From: CAZXEJ01 sp964639895
Lineage (GTDB): Bacteria; Desulfobacterota_D; UBA1144; Nemesobacterales; JADFKM01
Length of the DNA stretch: 50,868 nt
Direction: 5' to 3'
NCBI GenBank assembly: GCA_964639895.1
Contig: CAZXEJ010000013.1
Location: forward strand, 1 to 50,868
Both the position numbers and the translations under genes were made by a program. This document shows positions 17,997-27,857 of this stretch, piece after piece (position 1 is the stretch's first letter; every line of letters starts with the position of its first letter). A model generated the notes under the pieces. It made no database searches and was not told the DNA's origin. It saw only the letters and a program-made list of their open reading frames with translations.

Positions 17997-19507
17997 CGTT
18001 CACCTCCCGGCCCCTTGGAGCCGCCGTCACTCCCTCCGCCGCGCGCCGCAGGCGGTATGAGGAGAGACCATTCCGTGGCCGCCTCGTAGGCACGAGCCAC
18101 CCTCAACACCGTGGCCTCGTCGAAGGGGCGGCCGACGATCTGCAATCCCACGGGCAGACCCTCGGGCGAGAGGCCGCAAGGCACCGACACGCCGGGCAGG
18201 CCGGCCAGGTTACAGGGTATGGTGAAGACGTCCGAGAGGTACATCTTCAGCGGGTCGCCGGTCTTCTCGCCCAGCCGGAACGCCGTCTCCGGCGCGGTCG
18301 GTGTCACGAGGACGTCCGCGCGCTCGAACGCCATGTCGAAGTCGCGCCGAATCAGGGTACGCACCCGCTGTGCCTTGAGGTAGTAGGCGTCGTAGTAGCC
18401 CGCCGAAAGGGCGTAAGTGCCGAGCATTATGCGGCGTTTGACCTCGTCGCCGAACCCCTCCGAGCGCGAGGCGAAGAAGACGTCCTTCATCGTCTTGGCC
18501 CCCTCGGCCCTGTAGCCGTAGCGGACACCGTCGTAGCGGGCTAGGTTGGAGCTCGCCTCCGAGGGGGCGATTATGTAGTAGGCGGGCACGGCGTACTCGG
18601 TATGGGGCAGCGAAACGTCGACGATCTCGGCCCCCAGGCCTCGGAAGACCTCGATCGCGGCCGTGACGGCGTCTCTTACGGCGTCGTCGATCCCCTCGAT
18701 GAAGTACTCCCTCGGCACGCCCACGCGCAGCCCCCGCACCCCATGCTCGAGCTCGGCCAAATAGTCGGGCACGGGCATCGAGACGGATGTCGAATCCATG
18801 GGGTCGTGGCCCGCGATCGCGGCCAACACGAGGGCGGCGTCGGTCACGGTTCGCGCAATGGGCCCGGCCTGGTCCAGGCTCGAGGCGAAGGCCACCATCC
18901 CGTAGCGGCTCACCCGCCCGTAGGTGGGTTTCATACCCACCACCCCGCACAGCGCGGCGGGCTGCCTGATGGAGCCTCCCGTGTCTGTACCCACCGATGC
19001 CGTGCACAGGCACGCGGCGACGGCCGCGGCCGACCCACCGCTCGAACCCCCGGGGACGCGCTCCTCGTCCCAGGGGTTGCGTGTGGGGCCGAAGTAGGAG
19101 GTCTCGGTCGACGATCCCATGGCGAACTCGTCCATGTTGTTCTTACCAAGGATGACGGCCCCCGCGGCGCGCAGCCTCTGGACCACCGTGGCGTCGTAGG
19201 GGGAGAGGAAGTCGGCGAGCATCCGGGAGCCGCACGTTGTGGGGGCACCCCGCATGACGAATATGTCCTTGATACCGAGCGGCACACCGTGCAACGGTCC
19301 CCGGCGGCGTCCCCGGGCGATCTCTTCCTCGGCCCTGCGCGCCTCGGCAAGGGCGGCCTCGGCAAGGACGGTGATGTAGGAGTTGAGCCTGCCGTCGAGG
19401 CTCTCGATACGGTCGATGTAGGCGCGGGTCAGCTCGACGGGGCTCAGATCGCCCCGCTCAATGAGGCCCGATGCATCTTCAATCGTAAGCTTCGTCACGT
19501 CCAACAC
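17993..19507 (-). CDS. gatA: aspartyl/glutamyl-tRNA amidotransferase subunit A
   Basis: A protein of 504 residues of the amidase-signature family. The catalytic Ser-cisSer-Lys triad can be placed: Lys in PLGIKD (about residue 79), the cis-Ser in VPGGSSGGSAAAVAA, and the nucleophile in TDTGGSIRQPA. It hydrolyses glutamine and supplies ammonia to GatB, which amidates Glu-tRNA(Gln) and/or Asp-tRNA(Asn). It follows gatC by 7 bases, forming one operon with the small zinc-ribbon-like gene downstream. gatB is not in the window. The C-terminal Gly/Ser tail is a short extension beyond the fold. Confidence 0.97.
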   Translation of the reverse strand: MLDVTKLTIEDASGLIERGDLSPVELTRAYIDRIESLDGRLNSYITVLAEAALAEARRAEEEIARGRRRGPLHGVPLGIKDIFVMRGAPTTCGSRMLADFLSPYDATVVQRLRAAGAVILGKNNMDEFAMGSSTETSYFGPTRNPWDEERVPGGSSGGSAAAVAACLCTASVGTDTGGSIRQPAALCGVVGMKPTYGRVSRYGMVAFASSLDQAGPIARTVTDAALVLAAIAGHDPMDSTSVSMPVPDYLAELEHGVRGLRVGVPREYFIEGIDDAVRDAVTAAIEVFRGLGAEIVDVSLPHTEYAVPAYYIIAPSEASSNLARYDGVRYGYRAEGAKTMKDVFFASRSEGFGDEVKRRIMLGTYALSAGYYDAYYLKAQRVRTLIRRDFDMAFERADVLVTPTAPETAFRLGEKTGDPLKMYLSDVFTIPCNLAGLPGVSVPCGLSPEGLPVGLQIVGRPFDEATVLRVARAYEAATEWSLLIPPAARGGGSDGGSKGPGGER

Positions 19508-19514
19508 GGCAACC

Positions 19515-19805
19515 TCAGTCCTCTATGAACTTGGGCACGGTGAAGTAGTCGCCCTCGCGGGCCGGTGCGTTGCCGAGCGCTTCGTCCTGGCCGAGCAGGG
19601 GCTCGACGGCGTCCTCCCTCATCGGGGTGGGAAGGTCGAGCACGTGATAGGTGGGGGGGACGTCGGTGGTATCGAGCTCGGACAGTTTCTCCACGTAGCC
19701 TATGATCGATCCCAGCTGGGCGACGAACCGCTCGAGCTCGTCCTCTTCGAACCGTAGCCGTGCGAGCTCGGCCACGTGTTCTACTTCGTCGCGCGTGATC
19801 TTCAT
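19515..19805 (-). CDS. gatC: aspartyl/glutamyl-tRNA amidotransferase subunit C
   Basis: A protein of 96 residues from the ATG at 19805 (AGGTGG upstream). The longer open frame to 20003 has no GatC character in its first 66 residues. The sequence has the family layout: an N-terminal helix pair (ITRDEVEHVAELARLRFEED and ELERFVAQLGSII), then DTTDVPPTYHVLDLPTPMRED with the conserved R-D, ending EGDYFTVPKFIED. GatC wraps around GatA and stabilises the GatCAB complex. A TGCACCC/GGGTGCA stem (19835-19858) lies in the leader. Confidence 0.95.
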   Translation of the reverse strand: MKITRDEVEHVAELARLRFEEDELERFVAQLGSIIGYVEKLSELDTTDVPPTYHVLDLPTPMREDAVEPLLGQDEALGNAPAREGDYFTVPKFIED

Positions 19806-19974
19806 TCCACCTGCTCTCCTCAGCTCGTACTTGATGCACCCCTTGCGTGGCGGGTGCAGACAATAAATATACCTGCAAACGGTGCGCCGCGGCGCGCAGC
19901 CCCTTTCTTCCCCACTCCGCCACCCCAAAGGCCGGCGTCCGCCCCTTGGCGTCCCCTCCGACGCCCGGGCCTGG

Positions 19975-20922
19975 TTAGGCACACAGCGACTCGGCGAAAT
20001 CAATGACGCGCTCTTCGAGCCTCAGGCCGGAGAGACGGTTTATCTCCTGCACGCCCGTGGGGCTCGTCGTGTTGATCTCCGTCACGTAGCCGCCTATGAC
20101 GTCTATACCCACGAAATAGAGCCCGTCCTGCCGGAGACGCGGGGCGAGCACGGCGCAGATGTGCCGGTCGTGCTCGTCCACCTCGGCCGGAGCCGGCCTG
20201 CCGCCCGAGTGGAAGTTGCAGCGGAAATCCCCGGCGGAAGACACCCGCAACACGGCCCCCAACGGTTCGCCGTCGAGCAGGATTATGCGCTTGTCCCCTT
20301 GGGCCACCTCGCGAATGTACCTCTGCACCATGACGAACACCCTGCCGCCGCGGGTCACCGTCTCGAGGATGACGTTCAGGTTCCTGTCGGAGGCGTTCAG
20401 ATAGAACACCCCTTCACCCCCGTACGCGTCGAGCGGTTTCACGACGCCCTCGCCGCCTACGCCGTCTAGGAACTCCTTGATCCTCCCTATCTCCTTCGTC
20501 ACCAGCGTGGGCGGCGTAACCTCGGGGAAGTAGAGCGTGTAGAGCTTCTCGTTCGATTCCCTGATGCCCGAGGGGTCGTTTATCACCCTCACCCCACGCT
20601 CGGCGGCAAGGCTCAACAGGTACGTGGCGTAGATGTAGTCGAGATCGAACGGCGGGTCCTTGCGCATCCAGACGACGTCGAAGAAGCCCAGATCGACGTC
20701 CCCGGTGTCGACGACCGCGTAGAATGGTTCCTCACCGTGTCTGAGCCTCACGCGCCGGGTGCGCGCCCGCGCCTCGGAACCCGCGGCGTACAGGTCGCCG
20801 ACGCCCATGTACCACACCTCGTGCCCCCGGCGCTGGGCCTCGAGCATCAGCACGTAGGTCGTATCCTTTCGGACGTCGATCCCCTCGAGGGGATCCATCA
20901 CGAACGCCATCCGGAGGGACAT
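19975..20922 (-). CDS. gshB: glutathione synthetase
   Basis: A protein of 315 residues with proteobacterial GshB motifs: MAFVMDPLEGIDVRKDTTYV, MLEAQRRGHEVWYM, VVWMRKDPPFDLDYIYATY, and ATP-grasp elements VVKPLDAYGGEGVFYL, GDKRIILLDGEP and GIDVIGGYVTEINTTSPTG. It ligates glycine to gamma-glutamylcysteine using ATP. gshA is not in the window. The start is the ATG at 20922; a second ATG at 20910 is possible. It is transcribed divergently from the dksA/traR-like gene. Confidence 0.95.
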   Translation of the reverse strand: MSLRMAFVMDPLEGIDVRKDTTYVLMLEAQRRGHEVWYMGVGDLYAAGSEARARTRRVRLRHGEEPFYAVVDTGDVDLGFFDVVWMRKDPPFDLDYIYATYLLSLAAERGVRVINDPSGIRESNEKLYTLYFPEVTPPTLVTKEIGRIKEFLDGVGGEGVVKPLDAYGGEGVFYLNASDRNLNVILETVTRGGRVFVMVQRYIREVAQGDKRIILLDGEPLGAVLRVSSAGDFRCNFHSGGRPAPAEVDEHDRHICAVLAPRLRQDGLYFVGIDVIGGYVTEINTTSPTGVQEINRLSGLRLEERVIDFAESLCA

Positions 20923-21231
20923 ACCGTAACAATCTATACAATCCCCCCCTCCATGGCAAGAACGCCCTTCCCCTGCGGTGGGCTACCTCCACGCACACCC
21001 TGCGGGCGGCAGCAGCATGGGGTCGCAACACCTCATCCCGGCCCGCAAAGCGGTGGACGCTCCCACTCCTTGACAAACGGCCAAATATGCTTATCTTTTA
21101 GTCTACCGAAATGTGGGGTGCGCCTCGGCAGCGCACCCGCCACCTCTTACCCTGACCGGCCGTCTTCGTAGGGGTAGGTGGAGGGCGACAGACAGCGCTT
21201 TTGGGTAATCCCGACCACAGAAGAACTCACC
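20923..21231. other. 309-base divergent promoter region between gshB and the DksA-like gene
   Basis: It holds the DksA-gene promoter (21070-21097). An ORF start upstream of 21232 is possible, but the added residues are not family-like. No other element was recognised. Confidence 0.5.
21070..21097 (+). promoter_or_regulatory. sigma-70 promoter of the DksA/TraR-family gene
   Basis: A consensus TTGACA (21070-21075), a 16-base spacer and TATCTT (21092-21097), giving a leader of about 130 bases before the ATG at 21232. Confidence 0.6.
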
Positions 21232-21630
21232 ATGAGCAGGAAGAATACAAAGAAGGTAGAACAGCCTTCGACGGGGTACAGTCCGGAATTCCTGGAGGAG
21301 ATGAAGAGCAAGCTCCTCGAGATGAGAAGGGAACTGCTCCGTGAAGTGAGCAGGGCCGTCAAGGAGGAATACGACCACTCGCGGCACGACGTGGGCGATT
21401 TCTACGACCATGCCTCCCAGAACAGGGAACGCGAGCTCGCACTGACCCTCTCCGACAGGGAGCGCGAGAAGTTGTTCCTGATCAACGACGCCCTCAAGCG
21501 CATCGAGGAAGGCACCTACGGATATTGCGAGATTACGGGCGAGAAGATAGGTGAAGAGCGCCTACGGGCGCTGCCCTTCACCAAGCTGAGCGTCGAGGCC
21601 CAGGAAGAGCTGGAACGCTCCAAGCGCTAG
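21232..21630 (+). CDS. DksA/TraR-family protein with incomplete zinc finger
   Basis: A protein of 132 residues from the ATG at 21232 (MSRKNTKKVEQ); the 18 residues encoded upstream are not family-like. It has the coiled-coil hairpin (FLEEMKSKLLEMRRELLREV to EKLFLINDALKRIEEG) with acidic tip residues (HDVGDFYDHAS), then GYCEITGEKIGEERLRALP and FTKLSVEAQEE. Only one of the four zinc-finger cysteines remains, as in many non-enterobacterial members. DksA-type proteins enter the RNA polymerase secondary channel and modulate initiation with ppGpp. Role here is inferred from the family. It is followed by a likely terminator. Confidence 0.88.
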   Translation: MSRKNTKKVEQPSTGYSPEFLEEMKSKLLEMRRELLREVSRAVKEEYDHSRHDVGDFYDHASQNRERELALTLSDREREKLFLINDALKRIEEGTYGYCEITGEKIGEERLRALPFTKLSVEAQEELERSKR

Positions 21631-22166
21631 CTCCCGGCAAGCAGCCAAGACACGAGCGCGACCCCGGAGGGGGCGCACCTCCCCCTTTGAGGCCCTACCA
21701 AGTGGTGCGTGCCGCGACGGTATCGGCGCGTCAGCCCGCTCCGCCATACGGCTGGCGGATGCGCGACGCATCGACATCCTCTATCTCGGACGCAGGCGCC
21801 CTCGTACCCATTGAAGGCAGAGGGAGTCGCTGTGCCGGCGGCTCCACGGCCTCTGCCGCATTGAGGCACGACACGCCGCACCCAGCACCGTGAAGCCGCC
21901 GGTTGGCCAAGCGGACACGTCCTCCCACACCGCCACCTAATGCTCAGTGAATGGCCCTTCTCCCCGTCACCTGCCACTCTACCCATGTCACGTAATGGAA
22001 GGACGCGACCCACCACGGCTCCCTTCAGCCCGCTTCACCCCCCGTGACACCCCACGGCACCGGCCGCCGCGCGCTCGCCCTCTCTCTCCCGAGGATGAGT
22101 CCAACCGCTACCACGGCCGATTCGAGCCTTCATCCCCGCCTCCGTCCCCTCACCACTTCGCGCGGC
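21631..22166. other. 536-base gap between the DksA-like gene and mtnA
   Basis: The two genes converge on this gap. A terminator-like stem lies at 21667-21688. The rest is C-rich on the plus strand and holds no recognisable gene or repeat. Confidence 0.5.
21667..21688 (+). terminator. likely terminator of the DksA/TraR-family gene
   Basis: GAGGGGG (21667-21673), loop CGCACCT, then CCCCCTT with a short T run, 37 bases after the stop codon. The stem is strong but the T tract is only three bases. Confidence 0.45.
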
Positions 22167-23213
<1,047 letters not shown>

Positions 23214-23276
23214 CGTTCGACCGCACCTCCTGCGTCTCGTCGCCGCCGCCTTCGGCGCGGCGGAGAGACGATTATA

Positions 23277-24194
23277 CTACCGTCGCGCGCGGGCCGCAAA
23301 CACGAGGCCCACCCAGTCGCCCTCCTTCAGCTCCTCCTCCAGAACGAACCCGTTGCGCTCGACGCTGCAGACTGCCTCGTCCCTCCTCTCCGCCGTAACA
23401 CCCGACACCACGAGCCGCCCCTGCCCCGGCCGCAGCCTCTCCCATATCGCCGGGGCCATCGCTACGATGGGGTCCACATAAATGTTGGCCACCACCATAT
23501 CGAACACTCCTTCCACGTCGCCGATGGTACCGTGCACCAGATGGAGCCCCCTCGAGACCGAGTTGAGGCGCGCATTGAGGCGCGCCTCGCGCACCGCCAC
23601 GTCGTCTACATCCACGCCCCAAACCTCCTCCACCCCCAGCAGTCGGGCCGCTATGGCCAGCACGCCGCTTCCACAGCCCAGGTCGAGCATCCTGCGCACG
23701 CGGCCCTGCTCTATGAGGCGTTCCATGAGCGCCAGGGCGAGGCGCGTCGACTCGTGGTGGCCCGTGCCGAAGGCGAGCGACGGGTTGATGACCACCTCCA
23801 CCACACGCCCCCTTCCGCCGAGCGCCGCGTCCCACCGGTCCCAGGGCGGGCACACGATTATCCGCTCACCCGCCCGTACGCATCGGAGACGCGCCTTCCA
23901 CTCCTCCCACGCCCCGGCCGGCACATCCTCCCACGAGAGCCCTTCCACCCCTGTACCGCCCAGCTCGCGCCCCAGCATGGCGGCGTGGCGCTCGACGCGC
24001 ACGGCGATGTCGTCTTCGTCAACGCCCGGCGTGAAATCGGCGGCAACGCGCACCGTGCCGGGTCGCGGGCCCTCTTCCAGCGCCACATCAATCGCCCCGA
24101 GCCCCAGCAAGAGGTCCGACACCATATCGGCCGAGGGCTCGCCGCACAGGAGCCTGAGTCTTCTCACCTTGTCCATCGCCGCCCGCTCCCTCAT
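23277..24194 (-). CDS. prmA: ribosomal protein L11 lysine methyltransferase
   Basis: Up to 305 residues. The C-terminal SAM-methyltransferase domain has the PrmA signature NPSLAFGTGHHESTRLAL, motif I MLDLGCGSGVLAIAARLLG, VWGVDVDDVAVREAR and post-motif VVANIYVDPIVAM. The N-terminal domain (about 1-90) is the L11-binding region and diverges, as usual. PrmA trimethylates lysines and the N-terminus of L11. A second ATG at 24176 (MDKVRRL) has a better Shine-Dalgarno (GGGAGCGG) and may be the real start. It is divergent from clpB. Confidence 0.93.
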   Translation of the reverse strand: MRERAAMDKVRRLRLLCGEPSADMVSDLLLGLGAIDVALEEGPRPGTVRVAADFTPGVDEDDIAVRVERHAAMLGRELGGTGVEGLSWEDVPAGAWEEWKARLRCVRAGERIIVCPPWDRWDAALGGRGRVVEVVINPSLAFGTGHHESTRLALALMERLIEQGRVRRMLDLGCGSGVLAIAARLLGVEEVWGVDVDDVAVREARLNARLNSVSRGLHLVHGTIGDVEGVFDMVVANIYVDPIVAMAPAIWERLRPGQGRLVVSGVTAERRDEAVCSVERNGFVLEEELKEGDWVGLVFAARARR

Positions 24195-24225
24195 CCCCCC
24201 GGGTTGGGCGCCTGCCGGGGCGGCC

Positions 24226-24261
24226 TTGATTTCCGAGGGGACAGTAATATTTTAAAGGTAG
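24226..24261 (+). promoter_or_regulatory. clpB promoter, shared design with hsp20
   Basis: CTTGATTT (24225-24232), 15 bases, then TATTTTAAAGGTAG (24248-24261). The hsp20 promoter at 32897-32933 has CTTGACTT, 15 bases, then TATTTTAGAGGTAG. This suggests recognition by the same, probably heat-shock, sigma factor. Confidence 0.6.
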
Positions 24262-24285
24262 GCACGACACGGAGGAACAGCGAAG

Positions 24286-26895
24286 ATGAAATGGGAGAAA
24301 CTAACCGTCAAGGCGCAGGAGGCTCTCGCCGAGGCGCAATCGCTGGCCGAGGAGCACAAGCACCAATTGATCGATGTGCCGCACGTGTTGCTGGCTCTGC
24401 TGTCCCAGACGGGGATAGTGACCGAGGTACTCGGCAAGCTAGGCGTCAACCCCCAACAGCTGCGCGCAGTGGCCGAGAGGGAGCTCGGATTCCTGCCCCG
24501 CGTCGAGGGGGGCGAGGGCCAGCTCTATCTGAGCCGCGAGATGAGCCGCGCGCTCAATGCGGCCGACCGCGAGGCGCGCTCGATGGGTGACGCCTACATA
24601 AGCACCGAACACATCCTCATAGGCATAGCCGAGCACTGCACGGGCAACCTCAAGAGCGAGTTCGCCAGGCTCGGCATCACGAAGGACAGTCTCACGCGCG
24701 TGATCAAGGAGGTACGCGGCGGCCAGGCCATAACGTCCCAGACCCCGGAGGACACGTTCCAGGCGCTCAAGCAGTACGGGAAGGACCTCACCGAGCTGGC
24801 CCGTCAGGGCAAGCTGGACCCCGTCATAGGACGCGACGAGGAGATACGCCGCGTCATACAGGTGTTGTCGCGTCGCACGAAGAACAACCCCGTCCTCATT
24901 GGTGAGCCCGGCGTGGGCAAGACGGCCATCGTCGAGGGGCTGTCGCAGCGTATCGTAAACGGCGACGTCCCCGAGACGCTCAAGAACAAGACCATCTTCG
25001 CCCTCGACATCGGGGCCATCGTGGCCGGGGCCAAGTACCGAGGCCAGTTCGAGGAGAGGCTCAAGGCGGTACTCAAGGAGGTGGTCGAGTCCGAGGGCGA
25101 GATAATACTGTTCATCGACGAGATACACAACGTCGTCGGCGCCGGCGCCACCGAGGGGGCGATGGACGCATCGAACATGCTCAAGCCCGCCCTCGCCCGC
25201 GGAGAGCTCCACTGCATCGGCGCCACTACGCTCGACGAGTACCGGAAGTACATCGAGAAGGACGCCGCCCTCGAGCGCAGGTTCCAGCCCGTCTACGTGG
25301 ACGAGCCCACGGTCGAGGAGACGATCTCCATCCTGCGGGGACTCAAGGAGAAGTACGAGATACACCATGGCGTCAAGATAAAGGACGAGGCGCTGATCTC
25401 GGCCGCCGTGCTGTCGAAGCGCTACATAACGTCGCGGTTCCTGCCGGACAAGGCCGTCGACCTCATTGACGAGGCGGCCGCAAGGCTCCGCATAGAGATA
25501 GACTCCATGCCGACGGAGATAGACGAGATACAGCGTCGCATCACGCAGCTTGAGATCGAGCGCGAGGCGCTCAAGAAGGAGCAGGACGAGGCGTCGCGCG
25601 AGAGGCTCGAGAAGATAGAGAAGGACATATCCGACCTCAAGGAAGAGCTCGACGCACTCAAGGCGCACTGGCAGCGCGAGAAGGAGCACATAACGAAGAT
25701 CCGCGCCATCAAGGAGCAGATCGAACAACTGCGCATCGAGGCCGAGCGCGCCCAGCGCGAAGGCGACCTGTCCCGGGCCTCGGAGATCCTCTACGGCAGG
25801 CTGCCCGAGCTCAACGCCGAGATCGAGAAGCTGAGCGGCGAGCTGGCCGAGATACAGAAAGAAAAGAAGATGCTCAAGGAGGAGGTCGACGCCGAGGACG
25901 TGGCCGAGATCGTGTCCGAGTGGACGGGGATCCCCGTCTCGAGGCTGCTCGAAGGCGAGGTGGAGAAACTCATCCACATGGAGGAGCGGCTCTCGCAGAG
26001 GGTCGTGGGACAAGAGGAGCCCATACGCGCCGTCTCCGATGCGCTTCGCCGCTCGAGGGCCGGCCTCTCGGACCCCAACCGTCCCATCGGGTCGTTCCTG
26101 TTCCTGGGGCCCACGGGCGTGGGCAAGACCGAGACCGCGCGAGCGCTGGCCGAGTTCATGTTCGACGACGAGAACGCCATGGTGCGTATCGACATGAGCG
26201 AATACGGCGAGCGGCACTCGGTGGCGCGCCTGATCGGTGCCCCGCCCGGCTACGTGGGCTACGAAGAGGGGGGCCAGCTGACGGAGGTCGTAAGGAGGAA
26301 GCCATACAGCGTCATCCTGTTCGACGAGATAGAGAAGGCCCACCCGGACGTATTCAACATATTCCTGCAGATATTGGACGACGGCCGACTCACCGACGGA
26401 CAGGGACGGACGGTCGACTTCCGCAACACGGTGATCATCATGACCTCCAACCTCGGAAGCGACGTCATACAGGAGCTCTCCGGGGACAAGGAGCGCATGA
26501 GGGAGCGTGTGATGGAGATCGTCCGCGCCTCGTTCAAGCCCGAGTTCCTGAACCGGCTGGACGAGATAATCATATTCAACAGCCTCGGCAAGGAAGAGCT
26601 GACGAGGATAGTGGACATCCAGATCGACCGCCTGCGGCAGAGGCTCCGCGAGAGAGGTCTCGACATAGAGCTCTCCGAGGCCGCAAAGGAGAAGCTGGTC
26701 GAAGTGGGCTACGACCCGAGCTACGGCGCAAGGCCGCTCAAGCGCACCATACAGCGCCTCATCCAGAACCCGCTTGCGACCGAGATACTGAAGGGCGCAT
26801 TCAAGGAGGGCGACACCGTATACGTGGACGTGGACGAGCGTGGGGAGATAACGTTCTCCCGCAAGAAGACGAAGAAGAAGGCCGCAGCCAGCTGA
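24286..26895 (+). CDS. clpB: ATP-dependent disaggregase ClpB
   Basis: A protein of 869 residues, the usual ClpB length. It has the N-domain (about 1-145, KLTVKAQEALAEAQSLAEEH), AAA-1 with Walker A GEPGVGKT (about 206) and IDEIHNVVGAG, the coiled-coil M-domain (about 405-525, repeated E/K/L heptads), and AAA-2 with GPTGVGKT (about 607), pore loop GYVGYEEGG and sensor/arginine motifs in FLNRLDEI. It solubilises aggregates with DnaK/DnaJ. GGAGGAA precedes the ATG. The promoter at 24225-24261 resembles the hsp20 promoter. A very long open frame on the opposite strand is an artefact of codon bias. Confidence 0.98.
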   Translation: MKWEKLTVKAQEALAEAQSLAEEHKHQLIDVPHVLLALLSQTGIVTEVLGKLGVNPQQLRAVAERELGFLPRVEGGEGQLYLSREMSRALNAADREARSMGDAYISTEHILIGIAEHCTGNLKSEFARLGITKDSLTRVIKEVRGGQAITSQTPEDTFQALKQYGKDLTELARQGKLDPVIGRDEEIRRVIQVLSRRTKNNPVLIGEPGVGKTAIVEGLSQRIVNGDVPETLKNKTIFALDIGAIVAGAKYRGQFEERLKAVLKEVVESEGEIILFIDEIHNVVGAGATEGAMDASNMLKPALARGELHCIGATTLDEYRKYIEKDAALERRFQPVYVDEPTVEETISILRGLKEKYEIHHGVKIKDEALISAAVLSKRYITSRFLPDKAVDLIDEAAARLRIEIDSMPTEIDEIQRRITQLEIEREALKKEQDEASRERLEKIEKDISDLKEELDALKAHWQREKEHITKIRAIKEQIEQLRIEAERAQREGDLSRASEILYGRLPELNAEIEKLSGELAEIQKEKKMLKEEVDAEDVAEIVSEWTGIPVSRLLEGEVEKLIHMEERLSQRVVGQEEPIRAVSDALRRSRAGLSDPNRPIGSFLFLGPTGVGKTETARALAEFMFDDENAMVRIDMSEYGERHSVARLIGAPPGYVGYEEGGQLTEVVRRKPYSVILFDEIEKAHPDVFNIFLQILDDGRLTDGQGRTVDFRNTVIIMTSNLGSDVIQELSGDKERMRERVMEIVRASFKPEFLNRLDEIIIFNSLGKEELTRIVDIQIDRLRQRLRERGLDIELSEAAKEKLVEVGYDPSYGARPLKRTIQRLIQNPLATEILKGAFKEGDTVYVDVDERGEITFSRKKTKKKAAAS

Positions 26896-26924
26896 CCGCG
26901 TCCGACTACCCGTAAAACTTGCGC

Positions 26925-26954
26925 GCGGGCGGCCTACACCGAGGGGCCGCCCGC
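26925..26954. terminator. hairpin between convergent clpB and pyrF
   Basis: GCGGGCGGCC (26925-26934), a 10-base loop, then GGCCGCCCGC (26945-26954). The 10-bp stem is perfect. On the minus strand the stem is followed by GCGCAAGTTTTACG. It lies 30 bases after the clpB stop and may serve both genes. Confidence 0.5.
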
Positions 26955-27119
26955 TCATTACGCACCCACGGCCTCGCCCCCCCACCGCCGCCGTACCCAC
27001 AATCCGGTAAAGCGCCCCGAGGGCGGCTGCGGCGCTTACACCGCGCCCCCCGCGTAACTCCCCCCGTGGGAACGCATCCCGACGAGGGACGGCTCGGGGG
27101 CATCTTCCTGCCGGCACCC

Positions 27120-27857
27120 CTAGGCGGCGAGCCCCTCTTCGAGCGAAGCGATGACGGCCCGCACGGCCCGGGCGGGCGAAGAGGCCTCGGTGACGGTCCT
27201 ACCCACGACTATGTAGTCGGCCCCCAGGCGTGCGGCCTCGGCCGGTGTTACGACGCGGCGCTGGTCGTGGCGCGGTCCCTCGAGCCTTATTCCGGGCACG
27301 ACGAGCGTGAACCTGTCGCCGAACTCGCTGCGCAGCACCGTGAGCTCGCGGCCCGAGGCCACGAGGCCGTCCACGCCGGCCTCGTCGGCCAGGCGGGCGA
27401 GCCTCAACACCTCGTCCTCCACCCCCCCTCCCACGCCCACCTCGCCCAGCGAAGCCTCGTCATGGCTGGTGAGCACCGTCACGGCCAGCACCAGGGGCAC
27501 CTCCACCCCTGCGGCCCGGGCCCCTTCGCGGGCGGCCTCGGCAGCGCGCGCCATCATCTCTCGGCCGCCCAATGCGTGGACGGTGAGCATGCCCACGCCC
27601 AGGGCCGCCGCTTCGCGCACGGCCTTAGAGACAGTGTTCGGGATGTCGTGGAACTTGAGGTCGAGAAACACGCGCGCCCCGCGCCCCCGCACCTCCTCGA
27701 CGAGAGCCGGTCCGTTGCGCAGAAGCGGTACGGGCCCGAGCTTGAACCACCCCACCGGAGGGGCCACGTCGCCGACCAAGGCCACGACCCGCCCCCGGTC
27801 GGGCTCGTCCACGGCCACCACCACCCGCTCGGCCGCCCCACCGGCAGGCCGTCTCAT
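27120..27857 (-). CDS. pyrF: orotidine-5'-phosphate decarboxylase
   Basis: A protein of 245 residues from the ATG at 27857; the longer frame upstream overlaps proS and is a shadow. Catalytic motif FLDLKFHDIPNTV carries the D-x-K-x-x-D residues, with VHALGG, VVPGIR and GADYIVVGRTVTEA at the phosphate-binding end. It decarboxylates OMP to UMP, the last step of pyrimidine synthesis. Its ATG shares one base with the proS stop (TGATG), so translation is probably coupled. Confidence 0.96.
   Translation of the reverse strand: MRRPAGGAAERVVVAVDEPDRGRVVALVGDVAPPVGWFKLGPVPLLRNGPALVEEVRGRGARVFLDLKFHDIPNTVSKAVREAAALGVGMLTVHALGGREMMARAAEAAREGARAAGVEVPLVLAVTVLTSHDEASLGEVGVGGGVEDEVLRLARLADEAGVDGLVASGRELTVLRSEFGDRFTLVVPGIRLEGPRHDQRRVVTPAEAARLGADYIVVGRTVTEASSPARAVRAVIASLEEGLAA

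Noticed and set aside
24439..27117. 892-codon open frame on the minus strand opposite clpB
   Set aside because: It mirrors clpB codon by codon; high GC at third positions removes stops from the antisense frame. It has no domain character (Leu/Val/Arg/His-rich throughout) and ends inside the clpB boundaries plus the terminator region.
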